DNA from: Lineus longissimus
Taxonomy: Eukaryota > Nemertea > Pilidiophora > Heteronemertea > Lineidae
Length of the DNA: 64,000 bases
NCBI RefSeq assembly: GCF_910592395.1
Contig: NC_088314.1
Location: 7,750,001-7,814,000 of the forward strand
Direction of reading: 5' to 3'
In this document: one piece after another, positions 57,501 to 64,000 of the stretch
Numbering within the stretch: the stretch's first letter is position 1
How the letters are laid out: every line of letters begins with the position of its first letter
Notes under the pieces: model-generated
Seen by the model: only the letters and a program-made list of their open reading frames with translations
Database searches by the model: none
Told to the model about the DNA's origin: nothing
Made by a program: the position numbers and the translations under genes

Positions 57501-60500
57501 ATGTAGAGGATTTTAAGTCTTCCGTGTGCATTGAGGTGATTTTCCAAAGGCTTTGATAAGGGGACCCAGGTACAACTGCTTAGAGAGTACTAGACTTTGT
57601 CGTTATTGGCTTGCAAGCATAAAATGCCAGACAAGGACCACACTGCTTCTTCCCCAGGCTTCTTTTCTCAACAAATTATAAAGAGTTTCATCGAAAAGGC
57701 CCTCACTTAGGACCCCCCCCCCCCGACTCAGTATGGATAAATTGTCCACAATCGATCACTGTCAAAAGTCTGTGATGAATTAGTAGAAATGCCTATCATG
57801 AATATTGCCACTCATGTTAGTAGAATTGAAGCTATTTTTTAGTCTGCATACTTCTTTTAGTGAGCCTGCTCAAAATTTTTAGTCAAAGTTACTCAAAACA
57901 TGTATTTCAAATATTCACTCTCAGCTGGAAAAGCTCTGTGTCAACGACAAGCTTTTATCTCAGTTGAAGGAAGTACTATATGTCAGAGGGGAAGGAACTT
58001 GCGGATTGGCTGAATACCAGTCTGGTTCAAGGAAAGTTTGACCAAATACACTTTACCTCAGCGAGAGTTTCGTTCTTGTGTGTCAGAAAGCACGCCATGC
58101 TTCCCTACCCCTGCTTTCAAATCTTCCTACTCCATTTCCACCCTTATTTACCTTCTCTCCATAGTCGATGTCCACCGTCATCATCTCCTTCAACGTCTGC
58201 AGCACCTTGATACACAGTTTCTCCTCCTTCTCCTCCAGGAGGCGCTCCGTATGCTTTATCAGCCTGGAAGATTGAGAGCGGAAGAATTACAGCGGAACCT
58301 TTCATAGCGGACACCTCTGTTAACAGAACACCCTCTATAATAACAAGGACACTGGTTTTAACTTGCAATACTCCAAGAGAGTAGAGCCTGAACCACAAAT
58401 GTACAGGCCACTAGCTAGGGGTAATGATGTGAAGCACTTTGAGCGACTGTCTCAGTCTCAGTCTCAGTCTCAGTTTTACATTCCATTTAAAGGCAAGGCG
58501 CTTGAGGTTAAGTGACTTGAACTCTCTAGCCACTGTGAACTTGGATGCGGTCAAGCTAATGTCCACTTGAAGGGGATCTTTATCAGCCCTGACAGAGTCA
58601 TCAGGCGCAATGAACCTTGGTTTTAGATCTCATTCAAAAGACTACCTCACCACTGGTTTGATTTGTTGATTCATAGCTTAGTATACCTCGATATAAAGAG
58701 ATGTGAAGCGCTTTGAGCGACTAAAACCAGTTGGATTTAGCGCTATATAAGTCTCAGTTTTACATTCCATGTAAAGGCAAGGCAATTGAGGTAAAAGTGA
58801 CTTGAGCTGTCCAGCCACTGTGAACTTGGATGCAGTCAAGCTACTGTCCACTTGGAGAGGATCTTTATCAGCCCTGGCAGAGTCAACAGGTGCAATGAAT
58901 CTTGGTTCAAGATCTCATTCAAGACTACCTCACCAAGGGTTTGATTTGTTGATTCATAGTTTAGTATACCTCGATATGAAGCCCCCACTCTCGCACTTCC
59001 TCCTGGCTTCCGTGTCCACAGGGAAGAGAAGTTCCGGTCTGTGTAGCACATCAACGAGGACCGAAAGCTCAGCCTGCACCAGGGGCTTCAGCTGATCTTC
59101 TAATAGAGACACTATATCCTAGAAAATAGATGATAAACATTATTTAAAATCTGTCACATAGTTATATTATGTGCACGTACAAAATAATTTCATGCATACT
59201 TTGCGATTTATTTGCTATCAACCGAAAAAACCGATGTGCATTTTTCTTGATATTTGATGCAAATTGTGCTTAAAGAACCTCATTAATACCAGATCAACAC
59301 AACATTATTCCATTGGAACACTCAAGAACAGTTTTTCAAACATTGAAGAACTTTCTCCTTTCCCAGGACAGGCCAGCTCAGCAAGTTGGAAGGCCTGCCT
59401 AATTCTCGGCAGGCTGGGAAACTGACTCTATCCAAATTTACCTGTAAACCTTCAATGATACTCCTGTAGTCCCGTGATATGACCATCATGGAGTCTCGCC
59501 GACTAGACCGTGCGCTTAGCCAGGCACGTGTATGCTTCATGACCATCTGCGACTTACTGAACAGCGTGTTCACCTGACTGTCCAGGTCCACTGGGATCGC
59601 TATACCACGATTCTTAGCTAGAGAGACAGAAACAGAAACAGAAACGAAGAATGATTTGGCAGTTGTGTCAAAAGTGTGTGTCTGGGGGGAGGGGGGGGGG
59701 GCATTCAACTGTTGCTTGTCTTATATCTTCTCAACTGTAGCATATTTCACTTTTCATAGTTAAAGTCACCAGCTAAGCAGATTTTGCCTCTGTGTGGCCC
59801 TGACAAGTGTACTTCATCCAGAGGAATATCCATATATTCCATGTCTTTATGGTGAGGAGCTATGAATAACTAAACAAACAGACGCAATTTCGATCCCACT
59901 TTAACTACGGCTTCTCAAAGCCTGGAAGTTTACTCCTACTTTCCTACCTATGTTAGAGAGTGTCTTGATACAGTCCTCCACATGGAACTTCTGCTGCCCC
60001 GTCAACCAGGGGCAGTGGGAAACACGAAAAGCACCTTGAAGGAGACGAACAAAAACTGGCTGGCGCGTCTGAAAAATAGAAATCAAATACCTACATTTCG
60101 AGATAATGTGGAGATAAATCCATATAAATTTGCACAGAAAGTATGAAACTTCACTGTATCACATTCTAATTTGCCGCAAATGATTCAGGCTGTTTTGGCC
60201 TTTGCAAGGTTCATACAGACTTTGCAGACTTACCTTTTACTAGGAAGTGAGAATAGCTTTCCAGTCTGTTCCCAAATTACCACATAACATTGCATGAGCA
60301 TAGTCAAGAAATAGAAAGGAAGGGTCAGGAATAAGAGCCCTGTTCAAGTGTGCCCTCCAATCTGTTCTTGGTAGTACCTTCTGTAAAGTACAATAATAAC
60401 ATCCATCCAATTCTATCGTCACATACCTGAACAGTTGTACTCTGATCCGAAAACGGCGAGCTAAAGAACATGGTCACAATATTCATGATGGTGACGGTCA

Positions 60501-62379
60501 CGTAGTTCTCCAATACCAGATCTGCGTGTCGTCTGTCATGGGTCGCATTGCACACCTGAAAACCAATGAGATAAGACTCAGGTCAATCTCATGCTTTAAG
60601 GTTTGTGAACTCTTTTGCTAACTAGCACATGAAACACGACTTGAACTGTCAGACTGGTGCAGCAGAAACAACGCTTTCCTCGAGGTGTCTGGTTTCCTCC
60701 TACTTCACATCCAAAATCACCCATTATTGTTCATAGAGCTTATAATGTCCTACTTGACGCTCAGCTCTCAACTCAATATTTTCATAAACGGACACAAAAA
60801 TAGAAAATGTTACACGAGGCATTTGACTAAACATGCCGAGGTAAAATGAAAACCAGGACTAAGTTTAAGGAAACACACTGTTTTGCTGACATCAAATGCT
60901 ACATTATTAGGCAATGTTAAGTAGCCTACACCAGTTTCTGACCTGATTAAAAAGTGTGGGCAATGTTCTCACTGCCTCTGAAACCTACCGTTGCCATGTC
61001 AACCAAGAAGTTTTCGAAGAGTGTCCACATGTGGTTACTTGTGTATATTTCCTTCATCTCGACCTCAGTGTCCACGTAACAATGGTTCAAGAAGTTGATG
61101 TACGCCTCCTTAACCTGAGGGGAAAATGAAAATGATTTACTTCTTTTCTATAAGTTTGAAAATATGTCAGTTTCACTGAGGCACAATGTGTACTAATGTA
61201 ACCCAGTATGCTGAGTTATACACATTTTGTCTAACACATAATATCTGAGCGTACCACATTCTTAGTAAGTTGAGGCCCAAAGGTCAAACTATTGTGGACT
61301 ACAACTCAGCTAGTCAGTCTGTGCAAATATACACCTCTTAACAATAAGCTTTTATCAGTAAAAGCCCTTTTAATCGTACCAGTACCATGTAAAGGAGCAT
61401 GGATCCAGCATCACCATCATCATTTTGTGAGTCGTGCTCAGCCACACAGATCTATAACTCATTGACTTAATGACCCCCTCCTCCCACTTTACCTCAGGAA
61501 GACAGTCCGGATGAGTGACGACCCTCACGATGTCATCCAGGGGAAGCAACGAATGACACTTGATCTCCGTGTAGACATTCTTCCCCTCCGTACAGCAGGC
61601 GAGCAGCTTGACTAGGTTGATGTGGTACATGAGCGGGCTGCTCTCGTCCATGCGGTGACGTTCAGACTGCATCAGTTCAATCAGCATTTGGAACGAGGCC
61701 TTGTCATTGTAGAAGAGCAAAACCTCTTCTCCGACATTCACAAGCTGTAACGGAATATTTGCGTCCATGAAGATTAAAGTGTTTTTGCAGTTTAGCTCTT
61801 ATTAGGTTAGATATCGCTTTACCTGCACTATGAACCCATTTTAAACCTAGAGATGGACACGGCGTTTCTGGTCCTGCATTCAGGCCAGCTATGATATCAG
61901 TTTCAAATGTTTGATGAGTGGACTGTTGGAGAAATTTTAAAGTAATGAGTTTAACATAGATTTTTTTGTGGCTAAAAGATTCAAATTACCTGGAAGTAAA
62001 GCATGACAATTATTTTTGCAACTTGGAGGCCATCAGGGTTGAAGGCATTGACTGCATACTTGCTGCAGTGTAACACGAAGTGAATGAAATGATTTAGGAG
62101 GTTATTCAAATTTTACTAAGGAGAGTGCTCCCCCAATTGAATAAGATATGTAACTGATGAGTTATGAGACCATCCTACCTCAGCCATGACCATATCCTGG
62201 CACTTCCTTATAAAAGAACCCTCCGCTTTCACTATCGTCTGTAAGAATCGTAGATACTGCACATGACGGCCGTGCGTCTCGATACAATGGACAAAATGCT
62301 GTACGACCTTTTCCGTGACCTCGTTGCAAAGTTGCACATTGTCCAGGAAGATCGCTCGGGCAGTCTGAGCTTCGAGAAG
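39427..62379 (-). CDS. ITPR: Inositol 1,4,5-trisphosphate receptor, C-terminal half (5' incomplete)
   Basis: A tetrameric Ca2+-release channel of the ER opened by IP3 and Ca2+. Shared exons, in gene order: 62179-62379, 61493-61744, 60989-61114, 60427-60555, 59948-60068, 59442-59617, 58970-59118, 58152-58263, 56529-56576, 54074-54247, 53097-53228, 52432-52615, 51751-52025, 51109-51309, 50789-50899, 50194-50289, 49608-49748, 49409-49504, 48871-49063, 48525-48656, 47983-48155, 47385-47549, 46656-46836, 46130-46276, 44984-45186, 44568-44733, 44145-44305, 43719-43880 (4407 nt, 1469 codons, all phases consistent), then one of two last exons: 43168-43227 or 39427-39555. It covers the regulatory helical region, RIH-associated domain, six membrane segments, the GGGIGD pore and the cytoplasmic tail. 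The IP3-binding core is upstream of the window. No stop or frameshift was seen. Confidence 0.97.
40007..42134 (-). mobile_element. Pogo/Tigger-type DNA transposon (2128 bp)
   Basis: Perfect 26-bp terminal inverted repeats begin CAGTAAATGCTCAGTTACCT; left 40007-40032, right 42109-42134. They are flanked by TA at 40005-40006 and 42135-42136, the target-site duplication expected for Tc1/mariner/pogo elements. The inside carries one transposase frame on the minus strand. The element lies between the two alternative last exons of the IP3R gene. Perfect TIRs suggest a fairly recent insertion. Confidence 0.92.
40394..41847 (-). pseudogene. Tigger/CENP-B-like (DDE_1) transposase, interrupted
   Basis: Three consecutive segments make one protein. 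The N-terminal part has a helix-turn-helix-like end ([17 protein letters not shown]), then an in-frame TAG at about 41585-41587. The middle (40933-41568 and its frame) holds a CENP-B-type DNA-binding domain ([20 protein letters not shown]) and the start of the DDE domain ([14 protein letters not shown]). Near 41050 the frame slips by one base at an AAAA run. The C-terminal part ([31 protein letters not shown]) ends in an acidic tail at 40394. The second Asp of the triad (LLLVD) is present; the usual leading NMDE-like motif reads FNFNE, with Asn where Asp is expected. One stop and one frameshift imply loss of activity unless they are sequencing errors. Confidence 0.88.
43168..43227 (-). CDS. 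ITPR: IP3R proximal alternative last exon (short tail)
   Basis: Acceptor TTTTTTCAG, then [19 protein letters not shown] and TAG: 19 aa. In phase with 43719-43880. It replaces the distal exon when used. Its acceptor lies 59 bases from a mariner-like MITE. Which exon is major cannot be told from DNA. Confidence 0.85.
   Translation of the reverse strand: MMEQRKQKQRIGLLNTTNW
43288..43479. mobile_element. Mariner-like MITE (192 bp) beside the proximal last exon
   Basis: Ends CAGGGTGACCCAAAAAAT and, on the other strand, CAGGGTGATGCAAAAAAA, flanked by TA on both sides (43286-43287 and 43480-43481). No coding capacity. Confidence 0.8.
43719..43880 (-). CDS. ITPR: IP3R exon 28 of the window: C-terminal tail coiled coil
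   Basis: 54 codons, phase 0-0: [15 protein letters not shown], an acidic [13 protein letters not shown] stretch, then a heptad-like [19 protein letters not shown] helix that forms the tetramer's central coiled coil in known IP3Rs. Last exon common to both tails. Confidence 0.93.
44145..44305 (-). CDS. ITPR: IP3R exon 27: linker domain zinc ligands
   Basis: Contains [17 protein letters not shown]. With CFIC of the previous exon, the two His of this motif complete the zinc-binding C-x2-C...H-x4-H site of the linker domain that couples gating to the pore. Confidence 0.93.
44568..44733 (-). CDS. ITPR: IP3R exon 26: S6 helix
   Basis: Encodes [11 protein letters not shown], the long hydrophobic S6 ([20 protein letters not shown]) and FADLRSEKQ, then CFIC. 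S6 carries the channel gate and is nearly identical to known IP3Rs. Confidence 0.95.
44984..45186 (-). CDS. ITPR: IP3R exon 25: luminal loop and selectivity filter
   Basis: Begins with an acidic luminal stretch ([12 protein letters not shown]), then [20 protein letters not shown] and [12 protein letters not shown], the pore helix and selectivity filter (GGGVGD in vertebrates). The paired Cys of the loop are present. Acceptor CTTCCAG chosen because it restores phase 1-2. Confidence 0.92.
45239..45660. repeat. 23-bp minisatellite in an IP3R intron
   Basis: About 17-18 copies of AGATGGATAAACAACACAAAGAC with variants (GGGTAA, TTGGTAA, AATACAG). It ends 53 bases from the acceptor of the selectivity-filter exon. 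In the transcript the units read as pyrimidine-rich sequence. Long ORFs of [13 protein letters not shown] type are translations of this array. Confidence 0.92.
46130..46276 (-). CDS. ITPR: IP3R exon 24: lineage-specific luminal loop segment
   Basis: 49 residues' worth of loop between S5 and the pore: [20 protein letters not shown], then a segment with two Cys (CSSEKDC). This loop is the least conserved part of the channel; the Gly/Ala run is unlike vertebrate sequences. Phase 1-1, so it could be skipped without frameshift. Confidence 0.8.
46656..46836 (-). CDS. ITPR: IP3R exon 23: S4-S5 linker and S5
   Basis: [20 protein letters not shown] linker, then S5 ([20 protein letters not shown]) and [11 protein letters not shown] entering the lumen. 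Confidence 0.94.
47385..47549 (-). CDS. ITPR: IP3R exon 22: S4 region
   Basis: 55 codons, phase 0-0, including [20 protein letters not shown], the S4 helix signature. Confidence 0.93.
47650..47760 (+). mobile_element. Possible tRNA-derived SINE fragment
   Basis: Contains a B-box-like GGTTCAATCC preceded by TAGTGTTAGCACTACTGG, as in tRNA-like SINE heads. In an IP3R intron, antisense to the gene. Confidence 0.35.
47983..48155 (-). CDS. ITPR: IP3R exon 21: S2-S3
   Basis: [20 protein letters not shown] (S2), then [20 protein letters not shown] (S3), ending GVLN. The donor (AAT|GTAAGT) puts the next exon in phase 0. Confidence 0.93.
48525..48656 (-). CDS. ITPR: IP3R exon 20: S1
   Basis: [17 protein letters not shown] then [17 protein letters not shown], the first membrane segment. 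Confidence 0.93.
48871..49063 (-). CDS. ITPR: IP3R exon 19: pre-membrane domain
   Basis: [14 protein letters not shown], then a domain ending EMRWQKKLR just before S1; phase 0-1. Confidence 0.93.
49409..49504 (-). CDS. ITPR: IP3R exon 18
   Basis: 32 codons: [11 protein letters not shown] and [13 protein letters not shown], conserved cytosolic segment before the channel domain. Confidence 0.9.
49608..49748 (-). CDS. ITPR: IP3R exon 17: acidic insert
   Basis: 47 codons: [12 protein letters not shown], acidic [10 protein letters not shown], then [11 protein letters not shown]. The 5' part of this exon, with its splice acceptor, is the source of the minisatellite at 49820-50125. Confidence 0.9.
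49820..50125. repeat. Exon-derived ~56-bp tandem array in an IP3R intron
   Basis: Five to six copies of a unit containing TGACTGAGGCTGTCCTGGTA, GAACACCTGCTTTTCCACAT and TCAATGAATTCTCA. The first two blocks are copies of the 5' part of exon 49608-49748. The last copy retains the exon boundary and acceptor (CAACTGAAAGAGATTT). The copies contain stops when read as exon, so they are not coding. Confidence 0.85.
50194..50289 (-). CDS. ITPR: IP3R exon 16
   Basis: 32 codons with [20 protein letters not shown], one of the best conserved IP3R segments. Confidence 0.95.
50371..50637. mobile_element. MITE with GGGCCCGGTTTC termini (267 bp)
   Basis: Left GGGCCCGGTTTCACAAAGAA and right complement TTCTTTGAGAAACCGGGCCC, with many internal CTTAAG/ACTTAAGT motifs that pair into a long hairpin. 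Non-coding; in an IP3R intron. Similar termini recur widely in marine invertebrate genomes (recollection, not searched). Confidence 0.8.
50789..50899 (-). CDS. ITPR: IP3R exon 15
   Basis: 37 codons: [20 protein letters not shown] then [12 protein letters not shown]. Confidence 0.95.
51109..51309 (-). CDS. ITPR: IP3R exon 14: RIH-associated domain
   Basis: 67 codons: [48 protein letters not shown]; hallmark of the RIH-associated domain shared with ryanodine receptors. Confidence 0.96.
51480..51625 (-). mobile_element. tRNA-derived SINE in an IP3R intron
   Basis: On the minus strand, TAGTGGTCTGG (A-box-like) is followed ~35 bases later by GGTTCGATCCC, a perfect B box. Too diverged to be a tRNA gene, so a SINE head is favoured. 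Confidence 0.55.
51751..52025 (-). CDS. ITPR: IP3R exon 13: charged linker into RIH-associated domain
   Basis: 92 codons' worth: [20 protein letters not shown], an acidic/Lys-rich linker ([13 protein letters not shown]), then [19 protein letters not shown]. Confidence 0.94.
52432..52615 (-). CDS. ITPR: IP3R exon 12
   Basis: [20 protein letters not shown] followed by a low-complexity charged tail ([13 protein letters not shown]); phase 0-1. Confidence 0.93.
53097..53228 (-). CDS. ITPR: IP3R exon 11
   Basis: 44 codons: [15 protein letters not shown] and [15 protein letters not shown]. Confidence 0.95.
53418..53438 (+). repeat. Poly-C run
   Basis: About 19 consecutive C in an IP3R intron; a likely site of length errors. 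Confidence 0.8.
54074..54247 (-). CDS. ITPR: IP3R exon 10
   Basis: 58 codons: [14 protein letters not shown], a basic/Pro linker, then KMTLSEVQ. The second PKA-type RRxS site of vertebrate type-1 receptors is not seen here. Confidence 0.9.
55790..55945. repeat. ~32-bp imperfect tandem repeat
   Basis: Four to five copies of GCATTCAATCACCATTACTG and TATAAC-type units in a large IP3R intron. Confidence 0.65.
56529..56576 (-). CDS. ITPR: IP3R exon 9: 48-nt micro-exon
   Basis: [16 protein letters not shown], phase 0-0, with donor AGG|GTAAGA. ELDDHRR followed by GESLRKS of the next exon matches the QLEDHKRGEALRQ region of vertebrate receptors. The acceptor (CCAACATAAG) has a weak pyrimidine tract. 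It sits alone between introns of about 2.3 and 1.6 kb, at the place of the SII splice region of vertebrate ITPR1. Confidence 0.65.
58152..58263 (-). CDS. ITPR: IP3R exon 8
   Basis: [37 protein letters not shown]; phase 2-0. Confidence 0.94.
58434..58983. repeat. ~260-bp tandem duplication including a splice donor
   Basis: Segments 58434-58692 and 58694-58983 share GTGAAGC(A/G)CTTTGAGCGACT, TCAGTTTTACATTCCAT, CCACTGTGAACTTGGATGC, GGATCTTTATCAGCCCTG and TTAGTATACCTCGATAT. The copy nearer the gene's 5' side contains the true donor of exon 58970-59118; the other carries a copy of that donor. AAGCGCTTTGAG...TTTAGCGCTATATAAG is typical of SINE/LINE 3' ends. Confidence 0.8.
58970..59118 (-). CDS. 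ITPR: IP3R exon 7
   Basis: [20 protein letters not shown] and [21 protein letters not shown]; phase 0-2. Confidence 0.94.
59442..59617 (-). CDS. ITPR: IP3R exon 6: PKA-type site
   Basis: [20 protein letters not shown], then [15 protein letters not shown] corresponds to the conserved PKA site of vertebrate ITPR1 (RRDS), and [12 protein letters not shown] follows. Phosphorylation is inferred from conservation. Confidence 0.94.
59948..60068 (-). CDS. ITPR: IP3R exon 5
   Basis: [20 protein letters not shown]; phase 0-1. Confidence 0.95.
60427..60555 (-). CDS. ITPR: IP3R exon 4
   Basis: [20 protein letters not shown] and [14 protein letters not shown]; 43 codons, phase 0-0. Confidence 0.95.
60989..61114 (-). 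CDS. ITPR: IP3R exon 3
   Basis: [38 protein letters not shown]; 42 codons, phase 0-0. Confidence 0.95.
61493..61744 (-). CDS. ITPR: IP3R exon 2
   Basis: 84 codons: [54 protein letters not shown]. Confidence 0.96.
62179..62379 (-). CDS. ITPR: IP3R exon 1 of the window
   Basis: 67 codons, phase 0-0: [56 protein letters not shown]. Earlier exons (suppressor, IP3-binding core) must lie beyond 64000. Confidence 0.95.
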
Positions 62380-64000
62380 CTGAAGAAGAAAAATCAAACA
62401 CTTCAGACAATTTCAGCAATTTTTCAGGACATATCATTTTGAAGGGCATGATGGTGAAATAAAGCATCATGAAACTGCTGAAGGATTTGTGCAACAGACT
62501 TTGAGTCAGACAAGAGACTGAGACAACAGCATATGACTCAGCTAAAAGGCTGCTAATTAATGCTAAGTTTCTTGTTTCATGAAGACTATCTTCTTGGGGA
62601 TGTCCAGCTACAACAACCATAAGCTTCAAAATGCAGGCTTCGTTAGACCCTTACAATATGAAGGCCTTTCAAGGGTCCAAGGTAATCTTTGGAGGGTCCC
62701 TCAAAGTAGTTTTGAGAGACATTTACAATTGATACCAAGGGTCTGTATCTTCAATTTATAGGGATAAAGGACATGATTTGGAGTTAATAGAAGCCCTGAA
62801 AAGAACCATTCTCAAGCTTCATGACTCCCAACGGAGGACTGGTGCTTATTATTTTAAGAACTCTTTATTCTAAAATGCTTTTCAAGTCACATGTATGTTA
62901 GTAAAATTCAATAAAGCGTCACGGGCCAACCTAATTTTTACATATAAGACTATTTACAAAGGTTATCATCAAAATGCCATGGGTAAACACAACGCTTTAG
63001 AAAATGGGAATATTTTAGCTATCAGCATGCCAAAAATACTGCTTGATCCAGGCTGTTGAGGCTCGCAAGATTAAACAATCAAATGCAGCATCCAGGATTC
63101 AACCTACTACATCTACTTTAAGTGGGACATTAGGAATATCACTACCATCCCAGAGAATCAAACTCTGTAACATTTGCATCATTCTTGTTCCAAAGGCAAA
63201 GAATACTGGGTGTAACATAAGAAAGCATGCAAGGTGCCAATTCTGCCAACTGCCAGGAATGGTTTTCGTCATCACCAGATATGAAGTATGAATCTATTCA
63301 AATTTGGTGTGCAGGATTTTAAAGCAATAGGCCCGGGAATAATGTGTTCAAGCACCAACAATAAGCAACTTTTCTCAGGATATGGACGTTGGGGCAAAAA
63401 CATGATGGATATAGGTTTGTTTAATCACCCCTGCATACTCATGTCATAAAAGGGTGCTTAACGGGATGGAATGATGATTCTTGGCGGGAAAGGTAACCTG
63501 AATGATCAGATCTTTGGTTCAACTCGAATTCATGCGAAAAATAATGCTATCTGTCACCACTAGAGGGTGCTGTTACTTACATTGTAGAAAGTAGCGACAT
63601 CGTGTGGTAGATAAGAACTCTAAAGAAAGTTTCACATGATAATGAACACAACTGATAATCAAGCATGGGACTGTAATAATCAACAACCGAATATAGAAAG
63701 TCTGAGCTGACATAAAGGCCTGATTCTGTGTTACCAAAATCAAACTTCACCCTGGTCAAATAAATGCATTGCCATTACTAACATCAGAAGTTCCTGCTTG
63801 CACTGAAAGTAAACCACTACCTGTCCCATAAACATACCTGACCTTCATGGAAGTTTCATGGGAGCCACTGCCTGACCCTAAACTGACCTTACCACCAAGC
63901 CCAAACTATTTTTTGTGTTATGTTTTAGTAAGTGCTTAGACTAGAAGGTTAACGACACCGGTTCCAAGATTGACATTAAAAGTGCACTGAAAGTTACATA
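62380..64000. other. ITPR: 5' intron of the IP3R gene
   Basis: No further IP3R exon was recognised. The expected preceding segment (ending near ...LNPG in vertebrates) is absent, so this is most simply one large intron continuing out of the window. Confidence 0.5.

Overview
The window is nuclear DNA of an animal, most likely a marine invertebrate such as a lophotrochozoan or invertebrate deuterostome. Genes are split into short exons with canonical GT/AG introns, the sequence is AT-rich, spacers are full of short palindromes of the ACATGTACATGT type, and MITE-like, SINE-like and minisatellite repeats are everywhere. I cannot name the species. All gene models below come from joining exons by hand; reading phase was checked across every junction listed.

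Layout. 1-7.4 kb: no gene recognised, apart from a diverged foldback element near 4.0-4.5 kb and a direct duplication near 5.9-6.4 kb. 7.48-8.9 kb (+): last coding exon and 3' UTR of an EF-hand gene whose upstream exons I could not find. 9.48-16.2 kb: an inverted pair of ~0.9 kb repeats with 15-17 bp minisatellites, framing a minus-strand gene for a secreted astacin metalloprotease with C-terminal PAN/Apple-like domains. 19.0-20.8 kb (+): a complete four-exon gene for a small secreted C-type-lectin-like protein with a TATA box. 22.2-25.2 kb (-): a complete coding model (704 aa) of a nine-finger C2H2 zinc-finger protein. 26.3-28.1 kb (+): a complete four-exon pterin-4a-carbinolamine dehydratase/DCoH gene (106 aa), divergent from the zinc-finger gene. 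30.4-36.6 kb: a 6 kb satellite of ~75 bp units that switches strand near 34.52 kb. 39.4-62.4 kb (-): 28 shared coding exons plus two alternative terminal exons of an inositol 1,4,5-trisphosphate receptor (IP3R), covering about the C-terminal half (1,469 codons plus tail). Its 5' exons lie beyond the window.

The genes are unrelated housekeeping, secreted and regulatory functions and do not form one pathway. Most of the novelty is structural. The IP3R gene has two competing last exons encoding different cytoplasmic tails, with a pogo/Tigger-type DNA transposon between them and a mariner-like MITE just upstream of the proximal one. Two of its introns contain duplications carrying copies of its own splice sites. 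The astacin gene sits almost exactly inside a large inverted repeat. The 75-bp satellite is arranged head-to-head.
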